Below are positions 38,901-53,700 of a stretch of 64,000 bases of DNA, one piece after another. Origin of the DNA: Apis mellifera (Eukaryota; Arthropoda; Insecta; Hymenoptera; Apidae); the NCBI RefSeq assembly GCF_003254395.2, contig NC_037649.1:11327431-11391430 (forward strand), in the 5' to 3' direction. The position numbers and the translations under genes are program-made. The notes beneath the pieces were generated by a model. That model saw only the letters and a program-made list of their open reading frames with translations. It searched no databases and was not told the origin of the DNA. The stretch's first letter is position 1, and each line of letters opens with the position of its first letter.

Positions 38901-41900
38901 TATTTGTAAAATATGAAAACTGAAACATTTCTTTCTTCCTCTACGAGAATAAAAGTTAAGTAGAAGCTTCGTTAAAATTTATCCATGGAATGAATACTTT
39001 TGCAAATGCATTTACGATATTGTATCTTTCGATTTAATTTTACCTATTTATAAAAATTAGAAACTACGTAAAGTTATAATATTCTTTCTCGAATGATAAA
39101 TATGACGTTAAATTTTTCTTGGTAACTTGAAGAAAGATTTATAAGTTGCAGAAATAGATCGAATTCTTTCGTAAATATTACGAGATTTTGTTTCTCAATC
39201 ACAATCCACAGCTGCTAGGTACTTCGAATAGACGACGCATCACTTCTATTCTACGCCTAGAAAACGAAGATTAATATTAAATTTGATATATACAAATAGT
39301 TGACACACGAGATAAATAATTTCACGTAAGTATAATTTGTTTCAAACTTTTAAATGAAATTCTTTGAAATTCTTCGAAGTAAGTAAATACTTCCATTCTT
39401 TTCTTCGATCCGAATAAATCAAATTATAAATTTCTTTGGAAATGAAACAGTTTTCTAATTCAAAAATCCAATTAAATTCTGGCGCAAACTCATCGTTCCG
39501 GGTATCCGTAAAAATTTGTTGATCGCAAAGAAAAGAGATGACGAGTAATGGAATCGAAAATTAATAATCAAAGAGATTGTGAGAAATGACTTGATCCACG
39601 TTGCCACGGATACAAAACAACTCGTTATCCCGCGAGAAACGGCCACGAACTACATTTCATAATCCTACAAATAGTTTCACCGGTGTGGTTAAATCTGTTC
39701 GTGCCGACCTCGATTTCTCGAGTTGAACCTTGACTTGTTCGGATCGTGATTCGAACAACATCGAAAACGACCAATATCGTCGGACCGGAGAGAACGAACG
39801 ATGTAGAATTGATACGAAAATCGTTCGTTCAAACGATTATTTTTAGAGAAAAGTAATCATTGGAATGAATCACAGATAAAGACGAAAAAGAAATAAATCG
39901 AACATCGTTCAACCACCGTACAAACGATTTCCCCTTTTTCGAGAAAATTTGCAATTTTTTTTAAAGATCTGATCGATCAGAAAATATATTTAGTTCTATT
40001 CGAAGAAAAGTACGAGTTCAAATTGGACGAGTATTCCAACGAGTGACGTTTATCTTTCGTTTCTGACACAATAATTCAAAGTTTTTCACGACGAGTCATC
40101 TCCCTACCGCTAATGAAATCGCTGGTTTATTTACCACGCTCGCTTATACACGTGCATACACACATTGATCGGGCGGGGAGTCGTTCCTCCCCTCCCCTCC
40201 CCCGACCTTCCCGAGGCGCGCACCTATGAAAACGCACACGGTCGATCAACGATGGAATTGCCAAGGTAACTCTCACTTTTTCTTCAACGACACTGAACGT
40301 CCCTCGGGAATTATGCACCGACCGCAGCAATCCGATTGCCAATAAAAAGGAATTAATGGACGAGTCGTTAGCGGAACGGAATTTTCATAAAGAAGAGAAG
40401 GAATTGTATCATGAACTTCGCGCACCATTCGTTAAATACCTTATCTACCAACACTTACCGCTTTATCGTCGAAATTTTCCACCTAGCCTTCTTCACGAGC
40501 GTTCCAACGCTATATTATCTACATCGTGTTGAAAATCACGTTCAGAGGAGCGTGAAGAAAATAAGGATCGTATGATTGATCGACGATACGATTTAACAAA
40601 TCTTCAATAATCAAAATCAACGTAATCATTTTCGTAGCATAACATTGCACACTGATCGATCGAAAAATGGGAAAGATAAATATCGATCGATCGATATTCC
40701 TTATTCGGGCATTATTCAGTTCGCACGCATGCATACTCGTGATTTTTCGAAGTACACGAAATGAAAAGTTGTTTGTGATGCACAAATGCATAATTTTTTC
40801 TCTTTTATTATCGGCAGCAATGATGACGATGATGGTGATTTTATAACGACACGTAATCGTAACATCTCGTCGCGAAGAGAAAAGAAACCGGCCGGATGCA
40901 TTTTAAGTACGTGAAAGGACTTTTGCTTTGTTTCACTATATGCGACATCTCGAAGGGGGAAAACTATCTGTGTCAAGATGCTGGTGAAACAGAAACAGTA
41001 AGATCGAATCTATGTTTCACGCATAAATGTAAGAAGGAGAGAGAGAGAGAGACATTAATTGCATCGAGAATGCAACGACGGTCATTGTCGAGTGGTTGAC
41101 GCCGTTGTCTCCTGTGACCGTAATTTATCGCTGATCGATGTAATCCCCTTCTCCATTGCATCGACCTCCATATGCACGCCGCTATTGTTCGAGGATGCAG
41201 GTGCTTTGCGGTTTCCATCATCACATTCCAAGAAATCCGTGCTACGAAAATGATTACGTATCTCTAGTGCCCGAAAAAAATTCGAAAATTTATCCTTCTT
41301 TCGAACCGATCTTTCCATTTAATCGCTCAACTTTTCTTAAACGGGAAAAGATAAATTGGAAAGCTTGCGGAAAATCATACGCGTGTGCGATTATTATAAC
41401 ATTCCTAGGATAAATATAGAACACTTGCAGACATCTTAACGATCCAATCGATATTGCAGGCCTATGTTTGCGAATTCTCGCGAGCAGGAGAGACCCGTGC
41501 CTACGTGACGGAAAGCAGAGAAACGCGGTCGTTACAACTTACCAGCGAATCCAAGGATTTTCTTTTGCCGTATTTTCCAGAAAATACGTGGAAGAAATTT
41601 AAAAACCAATGATCTGTTGATCTTAATAAGATCAAACTAATGAAAAATTCATTCTATAAATATATCGTTTTATATTTATAAATGAAATATAATATGATTA
41701 ATCATTTTTCTACGTTATTTACATTAATCCCGCTACATTACCTACGAAATATTTTATTTTAATTTTAATAAAATGTATAAAAAGATATATAAAAGTATCG
41801 AAATAAAAAGTCTATAAAAAAATATCCGCTTTGGGAAAATTACCAGTACCGTACTCTCTGTCGTCCGCAATGCGTATGTACATATGATATCGAATCCAAA

Positions 41901-43950
41901 ATCCTCGAATACGTAATATACGCCCACACACATTCTCGAGTAAGTATGCGTTAGTTTCCATGACGCAGTCGTTTACTCAGATTACGTCAATTAACGTGAT
42001 CATCTTCCATGGCACAAAAACCAAGGTGTCATTGTCACAATGGTTCGTACTATCAAAAGTATCTATATACAGCCAATCGAGACCATAGTTTTATCTGCAT
42101 GGAATACTCGATAAAAAGCATAAAAAGTTATTGCTCTTTCGAAATTGGTTAATCGATTAATCAAATTTCACGTAATATCATACGTATTCGTATTTATAGA
42201 ATTTGCGTTCATTATCATGAAAATATAAAATCTATAAATTTTTACAAATCCAATATCCACAATTCCGTTATTCCAAATTTTTTAAAAAAAAACGATGATT
42301 TCATCGTATGCCTTGCGAATAGTAACGTTGGATCGAACATTTTGATTTACTTCAACCATTGACTACACCTCTGCTTGAAACTGCAAGAAACGATATAGTA
42401 ATGAAATCGGTGTAATATCTCCAAAGACGAATAAAAACGAAGGGGGAAAAAAAAAGTCGTCCGCGAGCACATGCAGTACGGGATACGCATACGTTTACGC
42501 GCTGTATAAATGGTACTCAAATAAATCCGTACGGATCGATCTACAGTGTCAATGGCCGATGCAACGGTTCAAGCGGCCAACATGCGAAACCGTATTCTAT
42601 AGCTCGAAGAAATTGTCCGGTTACTGCGAGCGTCGCAGCGTGCCCCTCGTCTCGATATATGTATACGAACACTATGTCTCCAGTCTATTCTCGATCTCAC
42701 GCAAGTGTTATGACCAACCGTGCTGACATACTCGTGAAAGTCACTCGTTACGAGCGACATGAATACATGTAAACGCGACTTTCCTTCACTTTCCTTGATA
42801 AAGAAAATAGAAAATAAATATCAATGATATTTTTTTTACCAAATTACATCTCGATGTAGCGATATCTATCCTTTTTCCTCGTGCAAAGTGAAAAGTATTA
42901 ATAAAAAACTTGATAGATACTTAAATGACGCTTAATAACGATTGATCTTGTTGCGATTCTTTGCGATCAGTTATATTGCTCGATTTGCTTTTGTTCTCCA
43001 ATAGAATGAAAGAAAATACGAAAAACGAGTTTGAGGTAGCGGCAAATCATCGAGTGATTTCTACGATGTTATTTTTGAAAGAAAAGTGGTTTGTCATCTC
43101 ACTATATAATTTAAAATGTTTTCGAATTTTGGCTTCGTTTAAATAAAAAAATGGACATAGCAATTTGCTTATTTCGAGTCAAAAAATTGTTACTCGTTTC
43201 ATTCATTGCAATACTATATTCATATATAAATATTTATAGATTATAATAATAATAAATTATAATGAAATTATAATTACTTTTACATCGCGTTTGATGAATG
43301 ATTTTCAATTCACTGTGCCGCACTGTTCACAGATCGTTGAATCTCCTTGAATTTGAATCCACGATCGATCAATCACTTACACTTATACACAACTCGCCAT
43401 ATTCATATGTATACGCGTTTAATTGACATCAATCACCGACGATAGAGCCAATTCTTCGTAATTTATCTTATCTTTGATGCGGCCATGAATTTTTGACAAT
43501 ATATGGACTTTCGAGACGAGACAAGTCATATCAGTATTGGTCTTATCAACATCGTATAAAATAAGGAAAAGAACGTTGAGCAAGAAGGGTTAAGCGAGAG
43601 GAGAGCAAGAATGTCAAAATCAGACACCTATATATTCATGATAACGAAAGATGTATAGTTATCCTATCAGCCAATGTATAGATTGTAGTAATCTTTCCTA
43701 TAAATTAATGGGACACTATTTATTCGGTTTTTGTAAGATTTTCTGATATAAATATCAATTGCGAAAAATCAAATTAATTTTACGCAAATTGTCCTAAACA
43801 GAATTATTATCATGAATCTAAATAATTTAATTAAACAAGATTGCGCGACAGGAGCGTAATCACAATAATACGTATTATTTTGTCTATCCCACGTTTATAG
43901 TTTTATATAACCAACGAACCATACATTGAAATAAGATAAATTTTCAAAAC
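38901..43950. other. Non-coding region
   Basis: No coding exon is recognised on either strand. One CACGTG at 40149 and a GA run near 41037-41051 are the only marked elements. Base composition alternates between AT-rich and CpG-bearing patches. Confidence 0.4.
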
Positions 43951-46900
43951 TTTATATACAGTGTAATATCAAATTTGTATGATCACTTATTTTTGAACAG
44001 TTCCACGTGTATACAATTAAGATTGCCAATATATCAGTACGAACGCGAGTCACGCGAACAATGGTTCACCCTACTTAATGAGCGTTCTCAATGTAGCTTG
44101 TGGTAGATCCATGTAAATATTTTTGGATGGTATTAGACTGAATAATATGCCGGCAAGGTCGACAGCGTGGAACGTTCCTCTGCCGTTGAGAAAGAATCTA
44201 GAATGCAGCGGTGATTCATGTCGCGTGCGAAGTGCTTTATAATATTATATTATATATGACCGAAACGATAACAATAACATAAAAAATAATAATCATAAGC
44301 CCTTTTTACTTAATATTTGAGAAGTTGTAATTATTATAAAATTAATATTACTTTTGTTAAAAAAAAAAAAAATGTATTAAACTTTCTAATAAATTAAAAA
44401 ATTTCTGCGAATTATTGTTTAAAATACCAATACTACTAATTTACAATACTTACCTCTCGTATTTTACTTGCATAGAATGAGCGGAGTTATCCTCCCAATA
44501 ATTCTGTGTCTCCATCATCTTGCCGCATAGAATCGTTTCCAATGCACAACACGATCACTTCCAATTTCGAATTACTATCACCGTTAGCTTCTCTTCCTCT
44601 CGCTTCCTCTTCTCGTTTATTATTAACCTTCCTTCACCTTGTTATCTCAATCCGTTTCCGTTTTCACACCGGGAACCGAAAACTTTTTTTTTCAATTTAT
44701 GATTGTAACACGTATGTTAAACAAGCAAGTTGCTTTAATTGGACGTGAAATTGAACGATACGCACAAACGTATTTGCACTGATTTTAAAATTACGTATAC
44801 ATAACCAGTTTTTCAAAAAAAAAAGTTAAATTCTCTTTAAACCGACTTCTTGATCGATAGTGCACACTCGACGACTAGGTTAGGTTCGCCTCCACAAACT
44901 CACTGACACACTCGAAACGACACGACGGATCAGGAGGCCGGTACTTGGGAATCGCCCACGTCTTTCCGTCCAGTCACACTCACCGATATATCTGTACTGG
45001 CGCCCTCTTCTTTTCTTCTCCGTCTTTCTTCCTACTTCCCGATTTCTTTTTTTGGAACCGGCGATCGTAGATCGATCTCTCGTTACAGCGATCTCCTATA
45101 AGCATAACGATCAAATTTTTAAACTCGATCTCTTGTCCGTATATAAACCGTTTCCATACAAAGAGGCGATTACTAGAAAAAAAAAAAACAGAGAAACACA
45201 ACCTAGCTATAAATGTGAACTATGATAAGGCCGTTGACTCGTTTTCGAGCGCGAAATTTCACAATATACTAACTGACAGAATTAATAATTGAACGCGCAT
45301 TTATTCCCGATCACCGTATTCAGAACTTATAGATACCCTTCTTTAGATGCATATACATGCATTGTACGAATTTCACGTGATTCACGTGTGGCCTTGACGA
45401 TGCTCCTGGACCAATAATTATGTTACATACACGCTTGAATTTTCGATCAATTGTATGCGTCCTCTTTATTATTGACGCGATACGTCGTACCATATATAGA
45501 TTCGTAATTGCAATTGTTCAGATTGACAAAAATAAAAGGGATTTTGTTTGAATAGTTCGTATCACAACGTATATATATAAACGCGTGTCGTCTCCTTAGC
45601 AGGCTACACTACGCGTATAATGCGCGGCCCTGTTCGATTCTCGCGATGGTCCGCGGTGTGGCACGCAAGCCACTGGTGGGAGCGATCCAGAACCATCTCA
45701 GGCATGGAACTATCGATCTCGGAACCACGCGACTCAAACATTTAATGCGATCAATCAATAATTTTTGCCGTTCGTTCGAAATGAATGTTTACAGATACTA
45801 TTGTCATCATCATCTTCATCTTCTTATCGAACTAATTCTTCGTTATTAAATTATATAAATTACAGATAGTAATTGGGCAATTGTTACGTAGTTTTTTTCG
45901 TAATCTACGATATCTTTCAGCGACGATAACATACCGATGAGTGTGCGTTTGCGGAGCTTTGCGAAATTCTCTGATAAGACAATTTGTTCTTAGTACATCA
46001 CGTGTTGATAATATTACGCGTGGATCGATATGATGATCTCGAAATAACTTTCGCGTGCTGTATATTGTACAAAAACAAAAACAAAAAAGATTAATCTATA
46101 CCTAAACATTATTTTTTTTAATTGATCTTATTTTTTTCTCTTATCAATTATCTTATTTCAAAAATCGATCATTGTTTCATAATTCAATATGAAAATATTA
46201 TTTCAAGATAAGTTATAGAACCCACAGTAATAAAACACATTGATAATTTAAAATCTTGTTTGCAAAAGTTATATATTGATGAAAATAATAATTAATAATT
46301 GATAATAATGAAAAATACTTATATATTGCATTCATCATAGTAGAAACATAAAATAAATTCGTATCCCTGTCTAATATTAAACGTATCAAATAGGTAACAC
46401 TTATTTCTTTTCATCATATCAAAAATCAAGGATCATAAATTTCCATTGAAGACAATAAAAAAACGAATAATATATGTATCTTTAATGATAAATAATCATG
46501 TCACTGATAAAATTATTTTACGATTCTCGAAAGCGTCATACAACACGATACTAAAGTATTTTAAACTAATATCATCCAATATCATGCGATAAAATCAAAT
46601 AAATTTCTCAAGCGCACAACACTTTCACCCTTCCATTTCGTTGGAATCTTGTCCATACGATTCGATAATATTCGTCGAAGAGAAACTAACTACTTTTTTT
46701 ATTCTTTTCAGTCGATCTAAAGGAGGATCGTGCCGTGTCACGTAACTATGATGCAAATTCACGTTTGTTCATAACATTTCAACAAACAAGGCAAAAGTGT
46801 TAAGTATTACGGGGGTGGTAAGATATACAAGAAAAAAAAGATAACTTTCTCGGTGAAAGTCTATGATGAAGGGGGTAAAGTGGGGACTTGAGACGTTACT

Positions 46901-49900
46901 GACCAACGCGGGGAGTGGTGAATGTGTGGAGGGGCACGGAAGGTGTGGAACGCTCGTTGGGACGCGGAGTCGAACGAAGAGAGGGATAAGCGGTTACCAC
47001 GCTATGTGACACGTGCGCGTGACGTCACGGGGCCGGTCACGCGAGCACCGTGTGCTCCCGGTCACGTGTTCTGTCACGCGCTCGCTCTACCTCTCTTTCC
47101 CTCATCATTCTCCTTTGGTTCTCTTCAACGGCTGCATCCCTTCTCCTAACTCGAAACTATCGATCATCTCTCTCCTCACCCTTTTGTTTCATTCCGTTCG
47201 TCCTTGTTTATTCTCGATCACGATCTATGCGTTGTGAGTTCTTTCTTTCTTCTTTCCTCCGATTGGATTAAAACAGAGTACTTACAAGACCGCAAACTCG
47301 ACGGGTATTCAGGCTCCGCTGTGACACGAGGACGCGGTAATGATAGTTCTCGTTCGCGCTCAATTCGATGATGTGTTTATACTGTGGCGTTTGCGTTCTC
47401 TCTGTGGATCGTTCATGTATACGTTATATACGTACACATCGCATCCTCCCAGACATTTTGATCCAACGAATAGTTGAATAATTAAATTTTAATTGTTCAA
47501 CATCAATGCTACTTCGTATGAATACAAATTTATGGATTCGTAACAATTATTGCAGCACATTTATGGAAAATGAATAAAATTTTATATATGTATTTTATAT
47601 GATTTTAATTAAATTAGAACGATCAAGTTTTTAAAATGGATAATAAATTTATTTGGCATAATTAAAATCGATATTTTATATTACCTATTATTAACACAAC
47701 GATTTGAAAACTAATTTCCAACCATGCATATTTTTATACATAACATATATAGTACATATAATAGTAGAATTTAACAATGTGACAATCTTTATGAGTAAAA
47801 TTGTAACATTATATGACTCTATTACGGACAATGAAACATAAAAAAAAGAGGGGGAACTAGAAACAGTATAGTATCTAACCGACTGCAAAATTAAATGGTT
47901 TTAATCTTGATCATTATGCTTTATTATAAGCGACATACTTTTCTAGTTTTGCGGGTCACCTGTGGAATCCAGATCTTGTTTCCATTACATATACATACTT
48001 ACACAATTGAACACGTGCAAGTGATCACGCGTTTATTAATCGCGATCGCGCGACTGCATTAAAATTGAAAAAAAAAAATTACAGTGAACGCGTGAAAAGA
48101 ATGTAGCTAACGATGCGTTTTTGTTAGCAGAGATTTACGCATTACGAAACATTTTTATGATGTTGAACGTTTACAGACGAACTAGAAAGTATAAGCATTT
48201 GTGCTTGTGTAAACGTTAACTTACTACTGGATTAGTAAATTCAAGATGAACGATCCAATCTGTAAACACAACGTCTACAACTTTAGGAAATTGAAAATAC
48301 AACGATTCTTCTTACTTTTCTATCATACATTGCTTATCATGCGATGATATATTCCTTTTTTTTATTTAAACATAATAATTTAAAAAATAATCGAAACGAT
48401 GAAATTTTATGTTTACGCGAAACAAAAATTATATCATTATTTATATTAAATTATAATCATTATCATATTCAATCAATATATTCAAATTGAAGAAATTTTA
48501 AATTTTATATATTCAATATATATTATGTTATATGTGTATCAATAAAAAAATAAACTTTTTGATTCGTTCTCCCTTTAAAGCAACTACGAACTTGACGTAT
48601 GCATGAGTACGCGCATAACGCGACCGATTCGAAAATAGATGTCTTATTTTCTACACGGCTCAGGAGAAAATAAACTCAATCTGTGGCAACTCCGTGCTAT
48701 TCTTGATCTGGTACACCATTACGTGTCCTGTGTCGTGAATTAATCGACTTGGTCTTCGTGCCTGTTCCGAAACGAAATTATTAAACCTAATGTTAGTCAA
48801 TTGACCGTTCAAATAACGATACATACTCGAATAGTTGTACATATTCATATAGAAAAAGATTTGATAGAGTATCATAGTCAGATCTTTAACTTTTGATTCC
48901 GAATTCTATCGAGACGGAACAATTTGAGTTCTTTCTACAGCACTTGACGGACTTTTTTTTTAACAAAGATTAAATTATACATTGTTCAAACAGTGATTAT
49001 CATCCTAATGTGATTTTTAGAAATATAATTGCTACTGTGGCTGGATGCATGTCGATGAATATTCATCTATATTTGCATATTTTCGATGGCCATTGTCTAT
49101 TACAATTATAAACTTCATTATTGATTAAAATTTTTATTATTTTCGAAATTTCGATCGATGAAATATGCCATTTATTTTCTGGACCCTTCGTATTAATTTT
49201 TATGTAATGCTCGAAGAACACGTAATTCGCATTACATAAAACCGAAGAACGTTGAATTAATAATGACGTGATAAAGTGAAATTGATGTGGTCACGGTTTT
49301 AGAACGGTGAAAAAAAAAAAAAAGAAAAAAAAGAAAAAGAAAAAAGGAAGAGAGAAAAAGAACGTTACACAAGGGTCGAGTGAGGGCACGTGAAAGCAAT
49401 TACGTCACGGTGATTGCATCGTCGAGTGCATCGAGGTGCTTCCCCTCGATTATCGCCTGAAAATCACGTCTCGCAGAAATGTCCGTTCATTTGTCCTTGG
49501 CAAATTAGAACATTCGCCTGGCCGATACATAATTATAGACATTACGTCATGTTCCCTTCTTACCCTGAGTAGATTTCGATTCCCGTGAAGAAATCCTCAT
49601 AGGTCCGCACGTTCCCAAGAAACAAACTCCGAACTGATTTCATACTTAAACCTGAGAATCCCACGAAGAATGTTTCTCTCCTTTTTATCGTGTAAATTTT
49701 ATGTAAATTTTAAATAATATACAAGTACATTTTATTATCTTGTATTTAAATTTAATTCAATTTAATCTTCCAAATAAATCGAATCAACATATTTGAAAAT
49801 ACATAAAGAAATTATGCAAATAGTTTTAATATAAGAATTAATGAAAAACAATAACTCTGAAATTATATTTTCTATATACTCTACACTCCCATGATAAATT

Positions 49901-50700
49901 AAAAATCAATATATGCAACTATATAGTAGAATCAAATTTTCAATTCTTTAAAAATCAACTTAATAATATTTTTTTTATTTAATTAACATATAAAAGTTAA
50001 AAAAAAAGTTAAAAAAAATTTTTAGTATGAGCTATTATATTTTTCTATTAATTTAATCGAAATTAATAATTTTGAAAAGACAGCATATAGATGAGATATT
50101 ATACAATCGAAGAATTATTTAAACAGATTCATGAAAAAATTAAATTTTTAAAATTGAAGCAACAAAATAATATTATATCTTTCGTAAAATCGATATATAT
50201 AATGGATCAACCTTTAAGAAATGTCATTGCGCTTCGTACACGTAAAATAACAAGATCTCTATTCAACCGAATGCCCGGTCGGACACATTGCGTGCACGTG
50301 TCGGTAAGAGTAAACGCGTGGTTGAGCGCGTGACTCGACGGCCGAGGCGTGCCCTTCTCTCGATCACGTGGAATGCAACGCGGTGCCTTCTTACTGTCCT
50401 CGTCCTACTCACCAATCTCCAACTATCTATCTTCGTCCACGATCCACTGCCGTTGTTGCGAATGCACACGTTTCTCTCTAATTCACAAGTCACGCTAACC
50501 TGTTTTCTCTGTCCGAGTCAGCCGACACGTAGGTATGCCGATATGTATGTTCGTTGTGGCGTCTCTTTGCGTGCACCTTTCGGTTGCGAGAAAAAGAGAA
50601 GGCGGTAAGCAATCGAAAAAAAAAAAAAAGAGAAATATAAAATATTTTTGTTCTTTAAGACTTTTCTTTTATAAATATAACATAATATTTATAACATATC
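43951..50700. promoter_or_regulatory. E-box-rich non-coding segment, distal cluster
   Basis: Perfect CACGTG sites begin at 44004, 45374, 45383, 45999, 47010, 47063, 48012, 49387, 50295 and 50365. A palindromic CRE (TGACGTCA, 47020-47027) sits next to the 47010 E-box. The patches around 44.9-45.2, 46.7-47.4 and 50.3-50.6 kb are GC-rich for this window and could be promoters or enhancers. No coding exon is supported. A minus-strand consensus donor (GTAAGT, plus-strand 44448-44453) could end a non-coding exon. Confidence 0.35.
47010..47068. promoter_or_regulatory. E-box / CRE / E-box cluster
   Basis: CACGTG at 47010-47015, TGACGTCA at 47020-47027 and CACGTG at 47063-47068 lie in a GC-rich island. 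Both motifs are palindromic consensus sites for bHLH class-B and CREB-type factors respectively. Occupancy is unknown. Confidence 0.4.
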
Positions 50701-53700
50701 GAAATGCAGAATTTGTAATAAAATCGATTTATAAGTAAAAGTAAAATTATATTTTCATTTCGATAATATTTTTCATATTCGCGACTTTACTCAATGACTT
50801 TTATTCATAAATTATTTGCTGGAAGTAATATATTTTTCCTTTTTCTATGTAAAAATTGAAACATTGGATATTTATGTCTAAATTTAGATAAAATTCCATA
50901 TCAAAGACACTATTAAAAAAAAAACACAAAGCTAATTATAACTGTTATCATAATATTAAAAATAGATTGTCAAAGAATGTTCACTTGAAATTAATAATAA
51001 ATTCTCCTTATCGATACCTATATATATAAGGAAGTCGACAGTGAGTGACTATTTAAAGCAAACTCCAGAGACACGCACTTCCGGTCTAAATACGCGGCTC
51101 GAATGCAAAATCCGGTTTCTAATTACTTTGAGGTCATCTGTTATCTCCGATAGATCGTTATTTGTAGTTAATTTTCAAAAGATAACCTAATGATAAGAAT
51201 CGATGAATAAATGACTATAAGAAGAACTTACTTTTTTTGCATATTCACTATTCATCAAATCATTAATCAAATATAAAAATATAACGTATGGTTAATGATA
51301 ACATATTCAATTTGTATTTGTAAAATTACTCTATATATGTATATTTTGTATGTAAATTTCGAAAGTTTTTCAATCATTCAATGAAAATTTTTATTATATA
51401 TACTAATTTCATAAACTGCCGTTACGTTCATCGTATAACATAATGGAATATTGTAATATGTCGCAATTGATTGCAACAAGATTGTGATATGTCTTTATAT
51501 GGATCCCTGTACGTAATATAGGGTAATCCAAAGTAAATCGTTCTAAATTTGACAACATCCATGAAAATTTTGATAAACAAGAATAAAATGATAGCGTCTA
51601 CTAGTAAATAATAATGAAATTTATCTTGTTTAGTAATACAAAAATTATGATGATCAAAATGACATCTGACAAAAACTATAATTTTATTATTAATTAGATT
51701 TTTTTATATATATATATCTTAAGCAGAAAAAATCAAAGCACAATATGGAATTTCATAATCTGTTACTTTTTGTTAAAGTTGATATTCCTAGATAATACGA
51801 AGTAAAATATTTAATAAATTCCATTTGTGTAAAATATTGTTTTCGAAGTTCAAATTGTATACGATATACAATTATATGTGTTATCAATATTCATATTTTA
51901 CAATTCAAAAAATTAAATTCTTGTTTCATGAATAACCAGTATTTCATCTTTTACTAGCATATTTAGAACGGAATGAACGAGCATAAATTAAAAAAATTGA
52001 TTTCAAATTTCATATAGATAAAATATTAATTTAAAAGAAATGAAAAAATAAATATATATATATATGTATATATGTATATACATATATACATATATACAGT
52101 ATATGTATATATATGTATATATATATATGCATATATATACACTTTTTAAATATATTAATTCACTTATTCTGGTAATTATTTCTTTTTAAGAACATATTCT
52201 AAGAATAATACTTTACAACAAATATGTATATCCAGTGGATGCATGCCAATATTATTAACGTAATCTATTTTTTATCTTATATACTTTTTAGTTTCAGTAT
52301 TATTTTTTGTTTAAATGTGCTATATCAATTTATATATAATGTATATGTATATGTAAAATATACGAATTCGATTTTTTTAAATATAGCCGAATCATTCGAT
52401 TCAAAATAAGCAATGCATCGATTCGTAAAAAAACGCGTTTTTTTTTTAGTAATTCTTTCTTATTGCATTTATCTTGATTTTCATAACATATGGTCGTAGT
52501 TTTTAAAAAATGAATTGAACTGTGTTTAATTATAGCATTGTTATAAGATCAAAATTATTTTGATTTTTTTCTTTTTGGAATAATATAACTATCAAGTGCA
52601 TTGACACAACTATATCTGAATATTGATACAATAATACCATCTACATAGATTGTACAACAGAAAATATTCTCCTATAAACCAAATGTTTTAATTTATTAAT
52701 TCCAGTTTGCTTTTTTCGTTTATTATTGCATTTTATCATCGACCTTTGCCATCAACGAAATTATTTCTCAAGAAGGGCGCTGGATATTGCAGAATCATCG
52801 TTGATCTTAATGTTTACGGTTCTCGAGAGCTAATTATCTTTAAAACTTTTGAAAAATGTTATGAAATGATATTATACGACTATATATAATGATGTATTTG
52901 AAAGAAGAAAAGCGATTATTGAATCAAAATTAAAATACGCAATCGTTTTAAAAACCATAAATTATCGCTTTCCAATCTAATAAATCCCAACATCTCATTA
53001 ATATGTTAAAATCTATAAAAACATATTACACTTTAATATAAATGTATATGGATAAAAAAATACTTAAAAAACATAATTATAAAAAGAATATTAAAATTGA
53101 AGACGACTTTGTAAGATAACTATTAAGAATACATAGTGGCTTTGTTTACGCCACCAAGCATGTAACTTCTGACTCTTATCGCTGTGAAACCGGTTTGACG
53201 TTGGATTTATTCGGTTTCAATATCTACTGCCGCTGGGGGAGTTCAAGAAGGCAATTAACAATACCATCGGATGTTGAGATTTTCTTAAATTGAAGAGTTG
53301 TTAATTTTAATCAATATTTCTTCCTTTCTTTTCCTCGTTCTTTTTCTATAATTTTTCTATCATTGTGTTTGAACATACAGTATTTATTTATCAATTTATT
53401 TTTATGTATCCAATATAGTCATTTATTATATTAACTTACTAAATACAAGTACTTTTTTTAGTTCCATTTTTTTTTTCCACGTGCGAATGATGACTGCACA
53501 ATGAAGGTCCTCTTATTCTCTTATACAGACATTTAGCAAATTAGTTTATCACTGTTTTACATTGGATCAGAATTAATTTTAGTAGATGTTATGTGGAATA
53601 TAATATATAATGTTGCATATTTAATTCGCGATGGACGTAAACCGTGCGATTGGTCGACTTTGATTAATCTTTTGGTTGTTATTTTTATCAATTATCAAAT

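Noticed and set aside
44871..44886. TTAGG-like bases resembling the insect telomere repeat
   Set aside because: Only about two imperfect units; no array.
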